This document shows positions 1 through 11,063 of a stretch of 64,000 bases of DNA, in pieces. The notes beneath the pieces were generated by a model. The model was not told where the DNA came from and searched no databases. It saw only the letters and a program-made list of their open reading frames with translations. The stretch covers positions 14,088,195 through 14,152,194 of the forward strand of contig NC_086384.1 in NCBI RefSeq assembly GCF_036588685.1, given 5' to 3'. This DNA comes from Mytilus trossulus. Lineage: Eukaryota > Mollusca > Bivalvia > Mytilida > Mytilidae. Position 1 is the stretch's first letter. The number at the start of each line of letters is the position of its first letter. Both the position numbers and the translations under genes were made by a program.

Positions 1-60
1 CGAAAGCAAATTTACAGATCTAACATTGTTGGGTTGATGTTTAGACGAGTTGTATATATA
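1..60 (+). mobile_element. 3' end of tRNA-derived SINE
   Basis: These 60 bases are identical to 50990-51049, the tail of a SINE whose tRNA-like head lies further 5'. A near-identical copy lies on the minus strand at 51841-51900. The window edge cuts off the head. The SINE tail runs straight into (TA)n and then into the 551-bp array. Confidence 0.8.
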
Positions 61-75
61 TATATATATATATAC
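51..75. repeat. (TA)n microsatellite, left border of 551-bp array
   Basis: About ten TA dinucleotides join the SINE tail to the first array unit. The other SINE copies in the window also end in (TA)n, so the run probably belongs to the SINE tail. Confidence 0.9.
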
Positions 76-3000
76 GAGTCTAAATTGAAAACTACGTTCA
101 AACCTATGTCTGCGTTGGATAAAAACCGCAATTTTTATACGTGTGCATGTCAAACAAATTTCGTTGTAGAAGGGTCTAAAAACAGCACAAACAACATTTT
201 CCAAAAGACCAAAAGAGTGAAAAAGTATATTTAAACAAAACGCATTTGACTAACAGGTCGAACAACTGATGTTCTTTAACCCTGTTGACTGCCATTGGCG
301 ATTGCCAAATAAAATTGATCACAAGATGTAACAAAATGGATCTTTATATAAATTTAATACGTCACAGAAAAAAAAATGTTAACTTGTGGACAGGGTGTTG
401 TGCCACAAACATTCGTTGTCAATATTTCTTTAGTACACCATATCCGGATTTCGACAATAAATGTCTCTTCAGTGGTGTTAGGGATCGAAACGGTATTTGG
501 AAGGCCATATAAAAAGTACCCTCATTTTTAGATTAACTCTTTAATTTTAAGAGTCAATATATAGGATGAACGGATCATATAAACCGGAGGGAAAATATGA
601 TACATGCCCAAACAAAAAATATAAACGAGTCTAAATTGAAAACTACGTTCAAACCTATGTCTGCGTTGGATAAAAACCGCAATTTTTATACGTGTGCATG
701 TCAAACAAATTTCGTTGTAGAAGGGTCTAAAAACAGCACAAACAACATTTTCCAAAAGACCAAAAGAGTGAAAAAGTATATTTAAACAAAACGCATTTGA
801 CTAACAGGTCGAACAACTGATGTTCTTTAACCCTGTTGACTGCCATTGGCGATTGCCAAATAAAATTGATCACAAGATGTAACAAAATGGATCTTTATAT
901 AAATTTAATACGTCACAGAAAAAAAAATGTTAACTTGTGGACAGGGTGTTGTGCCACAAACATTCGTTGTCAATATTTCTTTAGTACACCATATCCGGAT
1001 TTCGACAATAAATGTCTCTTCAGTGGTGTTAGGGATCGAAACGGTATTTGGAAGGCCATATAAAAAGTACCCTCATTTTTAGATTAACTCTTTAATTTTA
1101 AGAGTCAATATATAGGATGAACGGATCATATAAACCGGAGGGAAAATATGATACATGCCCAAACAAAAAATATAAACGAGTCTAAATTGAAAACTACGTT
1201 CAAACCTATGTCTGCGTTGGATAAAAACCGCAATTTTTATACGTGTGCATGTCAAACAAATTTCGTTGTAGAAGGGTCTAAAAACAGCACAAACAACATT
1301 TTCCAAAAGACCAAAAGAGTGAAAAAGTATATTTAAACAAAACGCATTTGACTAACAGGTCGAATAACTGATGTTCTTTAACCCTGTTGACTGCCATTGG
1401 CGATTGCCAAATAAAATTGATCACAAGATGTAACAAAATGGATCTTTATATAAATTTAATACGTCACAGAAAAAAAAATGTTAACTTGTGGACAGGGTGT
1501 TGTGCCACAAACATTCGTTGTCAATATTTCTTTAGTACACCATATCCGGATTTCGACAATAAATGTCTCTTCAGTGGTGTTAGGGATCGAAACGGTATTT
1601 GGAAGGCCATATAAAAAGTACCCTCATTTTTAGATTAACTCTTTAATTTTAAGAGTCAATATATAGGATGAACGGATCATATAAACCGGAGGGAAAATAT
1701 GATACATGCCCAAACAAAAAATATAAACGAGTCTAAATTGAAAACTACGTTCAAACCTATGTCTGCGTTGGATAAAAACCGCAATTTTTATACGTGTGCA
1801 TGTCAAACAAATTTCGTTGTAGAAGGGTCTAAAAACAGCACAAACAACATTTTCCAAAAGACCAAAAGAGTGAAAAAGTATATTTAAACAAAACGCATTT
1901 GACTAACAGGTCGAACAACTGATGTTCTTTAACCCTGTTGACTGCCATTGGCGATTGCCAAATAAAATTGATCACAAGATGTAACAAAATGGATCTTTAT
2001 ATAAATTTAATACGTCACAGAAAAAAAAATGTTAACTTGTGGACAGGGTGTTGTGCCACAAACATTCGTTGTCAATATTTCTTTAGTACACCATATCCGG
2101 ATTTCGACAATAAATGTCTCTTCAGTGGTGTTAGGGATCGAAACGGTATTTGGAAGGCCATATAAAAAGTACCCTCATTTTTAGATTAACTCTTTAATTT
2201 TAAGAGTCAATATATAGGATGAACGGATCATATAAACCGGAGGGAAAATATGATACATGCCCAAACAAAAAATATAAACGAGTCTAAATTGAAAACTACG
2301 TTCAAACCTATGTCTGCGTTGGATAAAAACCGCAATTTTTATACGTGTGCATGTCAAACAAATTTCGTTGTAGAAGGGTCTAAAAACAGCACAAACAACA
2401 TTTTCCAAAAGACCAAAAGAGTGAAAAAGTATATTTAAACAAAACGCATTTGACTAACAGGTCGAACAACTGATGTTCTTTAACCCTGTTGACTGCCATT
2501 GGCGATTGCCAAATAAAATTGATCACAAGATGTAACAAAATGGATCTTTATATAAATTTAATACGTCACAGAAAAAAAAATGTTAACTTGTGGACAGGGT
2601 GTTGTGCCACAAACATTCGTTGTCAATATTTCTTTAGTACACCATATCCGGATTTCGACAATAAATGTCTCTTCAGTGGTGTTAGGGATCGAAACGGTAT
2701 TTGGAAGGCCATATAAAAAGTACCCTCATTTTTAGATTAACTCTTTAATTTTAAGAGTCAATATATAGGATGAACGGATCATATAAACCGGAGGGAAAAT
2801 ATGATACATGCCCAAACAAAAAATATAAACGAGTCTAAATTGAAAACTACGTTCAAACCTATGTCTGCGTTGGATAAAAACCGCAATTTTTATACGTGTG
2901 CATGTCAAACAAATTTCGTTGTAGAAGGGTCTAAAAACAGCACAAACAACATTTTCCAAAAGACCAAAAGAGTGAAAAAGTATATTTAAACAAAACGCAT

Positions 3001-4302
3001 TTGACTAACAGGTCGAACAACTGATGTTCTTTAACCCTGTTGACTGCCATTGGCGATTGCCAAATAAAATTGATCACAAGATGTAACAAAATGGATCTTT
3101 ATATAAATTTAATACGTCACAGAAAAAAAAATGTTAACTTGTGGACAGGGTGTTGTGCCACAAACATTCGTTGTCAATATTTCTTTAGTACACCATATCC
3201 GGATTTCGACAATAAATGTCTCTTCAGTGGTGTTAGGGATCGAAACGGTATTTGGAAGGCCATATAAAAAGTACCCTCATTTTTAGATTAACTCTTTAAT
3301 TTTAAGAGTCAATATATAGGATGAACGGATCATATAAACCGGAGGGAAAATATGATACATGCCCAAACAAAAAATATAAACGAGTCTAAATTGAAAACTA
3401 CGTTCAAACCTATGTCTGCGTTGGATAAAAACCGCAATTTTTATACGTGTGCATGTCAAACAAATTTCGTTGTAGAAGGGTCTAAAAACAGCACAAACAA
3501 CATTTTCCAAAAGACCAAAAGAGTGAAAAAGTATATTTAAACAAAACGCATTTGACTAACAGGTCGAACAACTGATGTTCTTTAACCCTGTTGACTGCCA
3601 TTGGCGATTGCCAAATAAAATTGATCACAAGATGTAACAAAATGGATCTTTATATAAATTTAATACGTCACAGAAAAAAAAATGTTAACTTGTGGACAGG
3701 GTGTTGTGCCACAAACATTCGTTGTCAATATTTCTTTAGTACACCATATCCGGATTTCGACAATAAATGTCTCTTCAGTGGTGTTAGGGATCGAAACGGT
3801 ATTTGGAAGGCCATATAAAAAGTACCCTCATTTTTTAGATTAACTCTTTAATTTTAAGAGTCAATATATAGGATGAACGGATCATATAAACCGGAGGGAA
3901 AATATGATACATGCCCAAACAAAAAATATAAACGAGTCTAAATTGAAAACTACGTTCAAACCTATGTCTGCGTTGGATAAAAACCGCAATTTTTATACGT
4001 GTGCATGTCAAACAAATTTCGTTGTAGAAGGGTCTAAAAACAGCACAAACAACATTTTCCAAAAGACCAAAAGAGTGAAAAAGTATATTTAAACAAAACG
4101 CATTTGACTAACAGGTCGAACAACTGATGTTCTTTAACCCTGTTGACTGCCATTGGCGATTGCCAAATAAAATTGATCACAAGATGTAACAAAATGGATC
4201 TTTATATAAATTTAATACGTCACAGAAAAAAAAAATGTTAACTTGTGGACAGGGTGTTGTGCCACAAACATTCGTTGTCAATATTTCTTTAGTACACCAT
4301 AT
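74..4302. repeat. 551-bp tandem array, 7.7 copies
   Basis: Units start at 74, 625, 1176, 1727, 2278, 2829, 3380 and 3932; the last is cut at about 4302. The copies are nearly identical. I saw only a C-to-T change at 1365, one extra T near 3835 and one extra A near 4226. Each unit contains open frames of 62-75 codons on both strands, but these repeat only because the DNA repeats, and none resembles a known protein. Small inverted repeats (TTGGCGATTGCCAA, and an AGAGTT/GACTCTT hairpin) occur in each unit. The homogeneity suggests recent amplification or conversion, or an assembly effect. Confidence 0.95.
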
Positions 4303-4318
4303 ATATATATATATATAT
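4299..4318. repeat. (TA)n microsatellite, right border of 551-bp array
   Basis: The last array unit stops inside an ATATAT run and unrelated sequence follows. TA runs therefore border both ends of the array. Confidence 0.85.
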
Positions 4319-5057
4319 GGCTTCAATAACGAGTCATCGTAGAAAGCATTACAATTGCTTGTGTGAACATTATAAACAGTTCCTTTAATCTCTTAGCCTT
4401 TAATTTACTAACTTATTGGATCAATTTCCTCCAAAATTTATGTGCACACCGATATCAACCATCAGAATCCTCTGATAACTTTGTGTACACATGCATAAAT
4501 GACATTTTGTGAAAATGTTATCAACAAATTATATTTTTTTATGCACTAAATGAATAAAATCAATGTTGAAAAAAGTAATGCAATGTGTTTTAAAACTTCT
4601 GAGATCATTTTAAAGTTGATATTTATATAAAAGTTATTCAGGCTTGCGGAGTTTATCATTTCAAGGTCAATAATATGATAACTTCTCCCGCGAGATCTGA
4701 TTTGTTATGCAAATATATATATAGAATTTGCATTGACGTTACGCACGGTATTGGTGTCACTTAGCGTTACACGACGTTCCCATTAAAACGACGATTTTAA
4801 CGATGTTCCACGGAAAGTTTCAAACGTTGACCTTATATTCTACTCATGTGAAATGCCGCTTAAAGTACAGAGATTTTCGAAGTTGCTCCTTTAGATGGTT
4901 TTATTTTTTAAGGCGGTGCAAATACAAAATTCCATTGAATTTGAACAACATTTTAAATACATGAACAAATATTTAATTTTTGCGAAGAATTATAGATGCA
5001 ACAATAACACAAAATAACAATTTGATGTCTGGTTAAATGATGAAATATATAAAAAAA
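4319..5057. other. Noncoding, mostly unique DNA
   Basis: I see no gene here. At 4735-4760 lies a copy of a dispersed terminus-like motif (GACGTTACGCACGGTATTGG) that recurs near 45253, 46984 and 47818. Confidence 0.5.
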
Positions 5058-5140
5058 AAAAGATGTGGTATGATTGCAAATGAGACAACTCTCTACAAGA
5101 GACCAAAATGACACAGAAATTAACAACTATAGGTCACTGT
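5058..5140 (-). repeat. Dispersed family A, 3' end (antisense)
   Basis: Reverse complement of the 3' part of the fuller family A copy at 42309-42632. It carries the inverse of GTCTCATTGGCAATCATACC and of the CACAGAAATTAACAACTATA block. A short open frame runs through it but is not a gene. Confidence 0.7.
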
Positions 5141-6413
5141 ACGGCATTCAAAAGCAAAGCCCATACCGCATAGTCTGCTTTAAAAGGCCCCGAAATGACA
5201 ACGTAAAACAATTAAGACGAGAAAACTATAACTGCCTAATTTTTGTAAAAGAAATGAACAAAAGAGTCTGTTTTGTACATATCTTTACTCTTAGGACGAG
5301 CGTGCTTACAACATATCACATTGACTGTCTTTGCTTATAACCTTAAGCAGTGACTTATTCTTACATTATAATGCAAATTATTCATTTTAACGTTTAAGTA
5401 AGAACAAAATCTTAACATCAACCACGATTTTATGAAAAACGTTAAAAATAGAATATACGAAAAGCTTTATAAAATGTTCAAGAAAACGTTTGAAAAAAGT
5501 AAAACGTGCTCTTATGCTGCCGTTGCCAACTTTTAATAATTTAAAGATGGTCGGGGTCTAAACTAATTTTTTTTAAAGAAATATTTAATGTTTTCATTGA
5601 TTACAATTTTTAAATCAGGATTGTTTTACCAAATAATTAAGAAAATGATGTTATGTAGGAATTTACACATTTTGTACATAAATCAGGCCGTCAGTTTTCT
5701 CGTTTGGATTGTTTTACATTTGTCATTTAAGGGTCTTTTATAGCTGACTATACGGTACGGGATTTGCTCATTGTTGATTGCAATAGAGAATCCTATAGAA
5801 ATTATTAATTGGTCTTCAATGGAAGTTTGTCTCATCATACGGCCGCATCTTCTTTTCTACATCTACATCTTTTTAATACTTTATTATGAGAACGGTGATT
5901 CTGTTGGTTGTATCCTTTCAACTGATATTTTTTCACAAATTCAAGCTTCAAAAAAGGGTCGGCGATCAATTTTGTTTTTATAATATTTGAAATTGTAGAA
6001 TTTGGCAAAGTATAGAAAATTCTTACACAGCCCAATACCTACCTCACAGATAACCAGCAGGTTAAAATTCGATTTTAAATGATACAATTATTTTCAATTT
6101 ACTTGATGTGTATTTTTAAGTATTTGCTATATGTGCATGTTCACATGGATAAATGTTGGTTTTCTCAAGCGAACAACTATGGACCAGGAATGCATTCCAT
6201 GCACTTTTTATATACTATTGGCTATTTTTGGTTCAGCGCTTCCATTTTCAACATATAACAGAGTATGTCGGTTTCTCTAAATCTTCTTTGACTTTTGAAA
6301 AAAAAAAGTTTCCAAACTGATTATTTTCATGTTTTCGGTTTCAATCTTTACATTGGTTTAAACAAAGTACTGAAGTACTGAACATCGGATGACCGCAAAT
6401 TCTTGTGGATGGC
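5141..6413. other. Noncoding; partial family A copy at 5676-5790
   Basis: At 5676-5790 there is a sense-strand fragment of family A (GGCCGTCAGTTTTCTCGTTT through GCTGACTATACGG). I recognise nothing else, and the short open frames look accidental. Confidence 0.5.
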
Positions 6414-6520
6414 ACCCCATCCTATACTTTTTATCTTTTAATATAAGAAATATATTAGGTTTTTTAGTCTTCTTATATAACTAACAAAGTAAGACCGTGA
6501 GACCGTGCGGTCTAACAAAT
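6414..6520 (-). repeat. Dispersed family B copy
   Basis: This segment is the reverse complement of 43590-43710. Shared landmarks include TTGTTAGACCG, the polypurine AAGGCTAAAAAACCTAATAA and GGTATAGGATTGGG. It probably marks a short nonautonomous element. Confidence 0.65.
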
Positions 6521-6680
6521 TTCTGATAATATCGTTAACAAAAACTTAACAGTGCGATCAACCAATCGCTAACGTTAACATATAATACCATAGTGCTTTG
6601 AAGTCTAGCAAGTACGGTCTAACAAAATCTTTTAGTACTGATAACAAATTTTTAAAAAATAAACCAATCGCTGATCATTA
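6508..6680. repeat. Two diverged direct repeats (about 107 bp apart)
   Basis: CGGTCTAACAAA begins at about 6508 and again at about 6615. Each is followed by a TGATAA-type stretch and then ACCAATCGCT. This is an old tandem duplication attached to the family B terminus. Confidence 0.5.
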
Positions 6681-7289
6681 TTGATCATCCTGACATCATT
6701 GCTATCTTCGCCATCTTTGTTACAGAAAATTATTTTCAAAGATCTTATTTATTTTTATAAGTCCATGAAACAAAACAGAAATATCCAGATGACATTCAGA
6801 TGACATTCAGATTGGTCATAGTAATCAGCTGGAAATTATATTGAGGGTAATGAAATCATTTTTAGAAATGTTCAGTAAACGACACAAGTTTTCCCGATGT
6901 ACTCCGGGTTTTACATCAGTGTTGTTTGCAACGCCGTATCCTTCAATTTCATTGAAGACATCAAGCGAACATAAACTTGAACGGTGTATGATGTGCTTGC
7001 AAAAGTAAAAAAACAACTTACATAAACGCCAACGTGTACATAGAGATTTTCATTGAAAAGGTGTACTCCGGAATTATTCCGCTTTTGACTCCATTTTATA
7101 TTTTTATTTGAGCTCTCTACGTTTGAGGTAGCAAAGGTATACACATGAATACAAAAACGAAAAAAAGTTTCTTTTTTTCTCTCTTTTGAAATGGTAATAT
7201 ACGCTGTTAAAATATATAAACATGCAGATATGTAGTACCTATTGCAAGATTGCAATATTTTTAAAAATTGTTACATAAAAAAGTAAGCA
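6681..7289. other. Noncoding DNA upstream of the LINE
   Basis: I see nothing recognisable. A 114-codon minus-strand open frame (6911-7255) has no motif and I do not call it. Confidence 0.4.
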
Positions 7290-7302
7290 AATTCAGTTCT
7301 AG

Positions 7303-7656
7303 AATGAGACTATCACTACTAGCTTCTCTTCACCTCCAATTGACTCAGAAATAGTCAACTACTTAGATCTAGAAATGCACAAAGAACAGGCTGACATCCT
7401 CTTGGTTCCTTCTCATAGCAACCAAGTCATTACCACAGCTGAAACTCATCAGCAGCCAATAGAACACTCACAAAAAACTCAAGTGGCTAGCCATCAAACA
7501 TCTTACCAAATCTCTGCCACAGACAATATTCAATCCCCAAATGGAACAGGAATCATCAAGTCAAATTCCCCTTTTCGACACAACTGCCTCCAGGAGAAAC
7601 CTCCAGAACAAAAGGAAAATCTGGAATCACTAGTAGAACCGAGAACATCAGACTAA
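7303..7656 (+). CDS. LINE ORF1 fragment (C-terminal part)
   Basis: The frame is open from 7303, just after a TAG at 7300, to TAA at 7654-7656 (117 codons). Its first Met is at 7375. The peptide is rich in Ser, Gln, Pro and His, and I see no zinc knuckle or RRM. It overlaps the polymerase frame by 166 bases, the polymerase lying in the -1 frame. Position and overlap suggest the end of the RNA-binding ORF1 protein. It could equally be a leader fused to the polymerase by frameshifting. Function is inferred from context only. Confidence 0.5.
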   Translation, partial: NETITTSFSSPPIDSEIVNYLDLEMHKEQADILLVPSHSNQVITTAETHQQPIEHSQKTQVASHQTSYQISATDNIQSPNGTGIIKSNSPFRHNCLQEKPPEQKENLESLVEPRTSD

Positions 7657-10600
7657 CTACATGTAATATTGAAGGGATAAAATCAAACACATCCTTTCTG
7701 CACTCTCTTCTCGACAACTCCCATATCATATGTCTTCAAGAACACTTCCTCTGGGAGTGTCAGTCGAACTTCCTCATTAAGCTCTTACCTGACTGGGAAA
7801 ACCATACCAGATGTCATGACTCTAACGAACCACTAGATGGTTTCAAACTTCCTAGAGGTCAAGCAGGAGTTTCCATCCTCTGGCCAAAATCTTGGAACAA
7901 TCAGATTAAAAAACTCCCAGATGGAAACGAAAGAATTGTCGCTATTTTATTTACCTCAAACTGGAATATCTGCTTAATTAACACTTACATGCCAACAAGG
8001 GAAACCGATTCACAGTATGAGTATGGAGTCTGTCTGGATATAATTCACTCAATTATAGAGAAATATCAATCAACTCACCAAGTAGTTGTCTGCGGAGATC
8101 TAAATGGTACTCTCGCTACTAGTAGGAATAACAAACATGACCAGCTTTTGAAACAATTCGTTTTGGAAATGAACCTATCTACTGTCGGAAATTATGGTGA
8201 ACAAAAAACATTCTTCCACCATTCAGGACAATCTTCTTCGCAAATTGACTACATACTGACCAACAACAAGGATATTTATTGTAATCATGAGATCTGGGAA
8301 AACACATCATCTAATGTCTCCTCGCATGTACCTGTCTCAATGATCACCAATATTGCTGTCCCTCTGCTTGAAAAATTTTCCAATCAAAATAAAAAAACTG
8401 TTCAAAGACTGAAATGGAATGAGATTGATGAACAACTATACCGGGATACTATATCAGAAAAACTATCCGGCATAAGGGAAGACAAAACAACCTCAGAGAA
8501 CATTAAAACTCTGACGTCTATTCTGTTAAAAGCGTCGCATCTGGCAGTCCCATCAAAAACAACCAAGCTAAAAGGTCCAAAATGGAAAGCCTCACCGAAA
8601 GTCAGGAAACATCTCAAAACCTGCAAACAATTATATTCTAAATGGAAAGCACTGGGTAAACCAGAAAATCATCAAAGCAAACAAGATCTCAAAAGTGAAA
8701 AGAAGAAACTCCGCAGTCAACAGAGACAAGAACAGGCAACTGACAGGAGAAAGCTATATGAGCAAATTATGGACAATCCTTCGTCTGAACTCTTCTTCAA
8801 ACTCATCAATAGAAATAAATCAAAGTCTAAAACGGAAACATCCGGCTTGGAAATTGACGGTAAATTTGACTTCTCTTCCCAAAATCAAAGCCGTGCCTTC
8901 GCAAATTACTACGAAGATCTCAGCCTTCCAAAAGAGAACGAATATGACAATGCTTATCTGGAACTCTGCCAAATAAGACAGAAAATAGTTGAGGAAACTT
9001 TCAGTCAAAATCTGCCATCAATGGACCCATACACAGAAAAGGAAGTAAAACAAGCAATTGAATTCTTAAACACAGGTAAATCAGCGGACGAACACGGAAT
9101 ATGTGCAGAACATCTTAAATACGCTCAACACACTGTGGTACCAGTGATCACAAAAATCTTCAATAAAATCTTACAGGAAAGAAAAGTCCCAGTTGACTTC
9201 AAATCAGGAATCTTGACGCCAGTCCTAAAAAAGGAAAAAAATCCATCTCTGGTTAACAGTTACCGTGGCATCACTGTGACTCCAGTACTCTCAAAACTAC
9301 ACGAATTCTGCATTCTTGGCAAACTCTTTATCAACTCGGGTACTGACTTACAATTTGGATTTACTGCAGGTCTTTGGCCACTCTTCGCAAGTCTAATAAT
9401 CTCTGAGTGTAAATGTGAAATAAGCAGTGCATTATCCTTATATCTAGCAACTGTCGACGTCCAATCGGCTTTTGATGTCGTTCAACATACCATTCTTCTT
9501 GACAAGCTGCTCGACCGTGGAACACACCCTGATATATGGTTACTAATTAAAGACTTCTACAGCGGTCTCACCTCCAAAGTTAAATGGCAGGGAGAATTCA
9601 GTGATAGCTTTAACATCCAACAAGGAGTTAGACAAGGGGGTATTCTATCAACCCACTTATATAAAATATTTGTGGAAGATCTTCTTAAAGAACTGGAAGA
9701 AAACTCACTAGGCTTTTTATTAGGCACAATATACTGTGGCGCACCAACTTGTGCTGATGATGTAGCGCTACTGAGCTCAAATCCAGAAGAACTTCAGGTG
9801 ATGCTTAATATTCTACAGAGATATGCGAACCAACACCAGTATACTATTCACCCGACTAAATCCAAAATTATCCACTATAATAAATCATCAAAAAATCCCG
9901 AGCCTTACTCCTGGAACATGTCGGGAAAGGAAATTTCTGCTTCTGAAGAAACGGTACATCTGGGTATAAAACGAACAACAAGAAAGGAATGTGATATCAA
10001 CATAGAGGATCGCATCAAATCTGCAAGAAGAACCAAGTATGCTCTAATGAACTCAGGTCTGCACGGAACCAACGGCTTAAATCCCAAAATCTCCGTTACA
10101 ATATACAAAAGCTATGTATTACCTAGACTCTTGTATGGCTTGGAAGTCCTCACTCTTACCAAAGCTCAAATGGAACTACTGGAAAAGTTTCACAAAGAAA
10201 CTCTCAGATCAATCCAATCATTCTCTAAAAGAACGGCTATTCCTGCCATTTATTTACTACTGGGTGTCCTACCGGTAGAAGGAGAAATCCATAGAAAGAA
10301 ACTGACACTCTTACATGCAATTCTGTCCTGTGACAACTCTAAATTAAAGGAAATTCTTAAAAGACAAATATCCGTCAACTCCGATAATCCTAAAAGCTTC
10401 TTTCATCAATCAATTTTACTACTACAACAATACAACCTGCCAAACATTCTTGACTCCAGTATAAAACTGCCTTCAAAAGTTGTATGGAAAAAAATCTTGA
10501 GATCCACAATCAACAAATACTGGACCTATGAACTACAAGAAAAGGCGAAGTCAAAATCATCACTGAGTTCACTTAACACAACCATCTTAGAGATAGGTAC

Positions 10601-11063
10601 TGTCCACCCAGTCTGGGAATCTGCATCACAGAGCTTATTAGATGTACGGAAAAGCATGATCAAAGCTCGTATGCTCACTGGTACATACTTGGTACAGGCC
10701 GACAAATACAAATTTAGTCAATACAAGAAAAATGCAACATGCCTTCTGTGTCAGAGGGAGGACGAAGATTTAACGCATGTCTTAACATTCTGTCCAGCTT
10801 TAAGGGAAACTCGTATGAAGTATTTCCTTCCTCTCAAAATCCTGGTCACAAATATCAACCATATCATAGGTTGCAAAGGATGGGAACAACTTTTTAACAA
10901 TAACCAAAACATCGTAGCACTTTTGCTAGATTTCTCAGTTTTCCACAATCTGCAAAACCTCAGTAAAACCCAGAAGATGAATGTCGAGTCACTGACTAGA
11001 GACTTCTGTTACAAAATACATATCTGCCGCTTAAAGCTTCTAAAGAACTTAGAAAACCAGTGA
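7491..11063 (+). CDS. LINE ORF2: endonuclease-reverse transcriptase
   Basis: The frame is open from 7491 (after TAG at 7488) to TGA at 11061, 1190 codons. Residues below count from the first Met at 7989. The N-terminal APE-like endonuclease starts before that Met (CNIEGIKSN and ICLQEHFLW near 7662-7750). It continues through GDLN (D37), QIDYIL and SSHVPV, the expected metal-binding and catalytic blocks. The RT domain shows ATVDVQSAFD (D490), GVRQGGILS and CADDVALLS (D590, D591), so all three catalytic aspartates are present; the usual FADD is CADD. A C-terminal zinc motif is C918-x2-C921-x8-H930-x4-C935. The enzyme would nick genomic DNA and copy its RNA at the nick. No Met precedes 7989 in frame, and starting there would delete half the endonuclease, so the true start is upstream or depends on frameshifting. 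Confidence 0.95.
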   Translation, partial: PSNILPNLCHRQYSIPKWNRNHQVKFPFSTQLPPGETSRTKGKSGITSRTENIRLTTCNIEGIKSNTSFLHSLLDNSHIICLQEHFLWECQSNFLIKLLPDWENHTRCHDSNEPLDGFKLPRGQAGVSILWPKSWNNQIKKLPDGNERIVAILFTSNWNICLINTYMPTRETDSQYEYGVCLDIIHSIIEKYQSTHQVVVCGDLNGTLATSRNNKHDQLLKQFVLEMNLSTVGNYGEQKTFFHHSGQSSSQIDYILTNNKDIYCNHEIWENTSSNVSSHVPVSMITNIAVPLLEKFSNQNKKTVQRLKWNEIDEQLYRDTISEKLSGIREDKTTSENIKTLTSILLKASHLAVPSKTTKLKGPKWKASPKVRKHLKTCKQLYSKWKALGKPENHQSKQDLKSEKKKLRSQQRQEQATDRRKLYEQIMDNPSSELFFKLINRNKSKSKTETSGLEIDGKFDFSSQNQSRAFANYYEDLSLPKENEYDNAYLELCQIRQKIVEETFSQNLPSMDPYTEKEVKQAIEFLNTGKSADEHGICAEHLKYAQHTVVPVITKIFNKILQERKVPVDFKSGILTPVLKKEKNPSLVNSYRGITVTPVLSKLHEFCILGKLFINSGTDLQFGFTAGLWPLFASLIISECKCEISSALSLYLATVDVQSAFDVVQHTILLDKLLDRGTHPDIWLLIKDFYSGLTSKVKWQGEFSDSFNIQQGVRQGGILSTHLYKIFVEDLLKELEENSLGFLLGTIYCGAPTCADDVALLSSNPEELQVMLNILQRYANQHQYTIHPTKSKIIHYNKSSKNPEPYSWNMSGKEISASEETVHLGIKRTTRKECDINIEDRIKSARRTKYALMNSGLHGTNGLNPKISVTIYKSYVLPRLLYGLEVLTLTKAQMELLEKFHKETLRSIQSFSKRTAIPAIYLLLGVLPVEGEIHRKKLTLLHAILSCDNSKLKEILKRQISVNSDNPKSFFHQSILLLQQYNLPNILDSSIKLPSKVVWKKILRSTINKYWTYELQEKAKSKSSLSSLNTTILEIGTVHPVWESASQSLLDVRKSMIKARMLTGTYLVQADKYKFSQYKKNATCLLCQREDEDLTHVLTFCPALRETRMKYFLPLKILVTNINHIIGCKGWEQLFNNNQNIVALLLDFSVFHNLQNLSKTQKMNVESLTRDFCYKIHICRLKLLKNLENQ
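7569..7575 (+). promoter_or_regulatory. Candidate -1 frameshift heptamer C-CCT-TTT
   Basis: In the ORF1/ORF2 overlap, CCCTTTT sits in the ORF1 frame as C CCT TTT, which fits the X XXY YYZ rule. A -1 slip moves ribosomes into ORF2, which is open at this point. I did not establish a downstream pseudoknot or stem. Reinitiation after the TAA at 7654 is an alternative. Confidence 0.25.

Noticed and set aside
74..4302. Open frames of 62-75 codons repeated in each 551-bp unit, both strands, as a gene family
   Set aside because: They recur only because the DNA is tandemly repeated. They overlap on opposite strands, match no family I know, and show no splice or start context.
7472..7478. A-AAA-AAC heptamer as the LINE frameshift site
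   Set aside because: It is not in the ORF1 reading frame as required, and a -1 slip there would meet the TAG at 7488.
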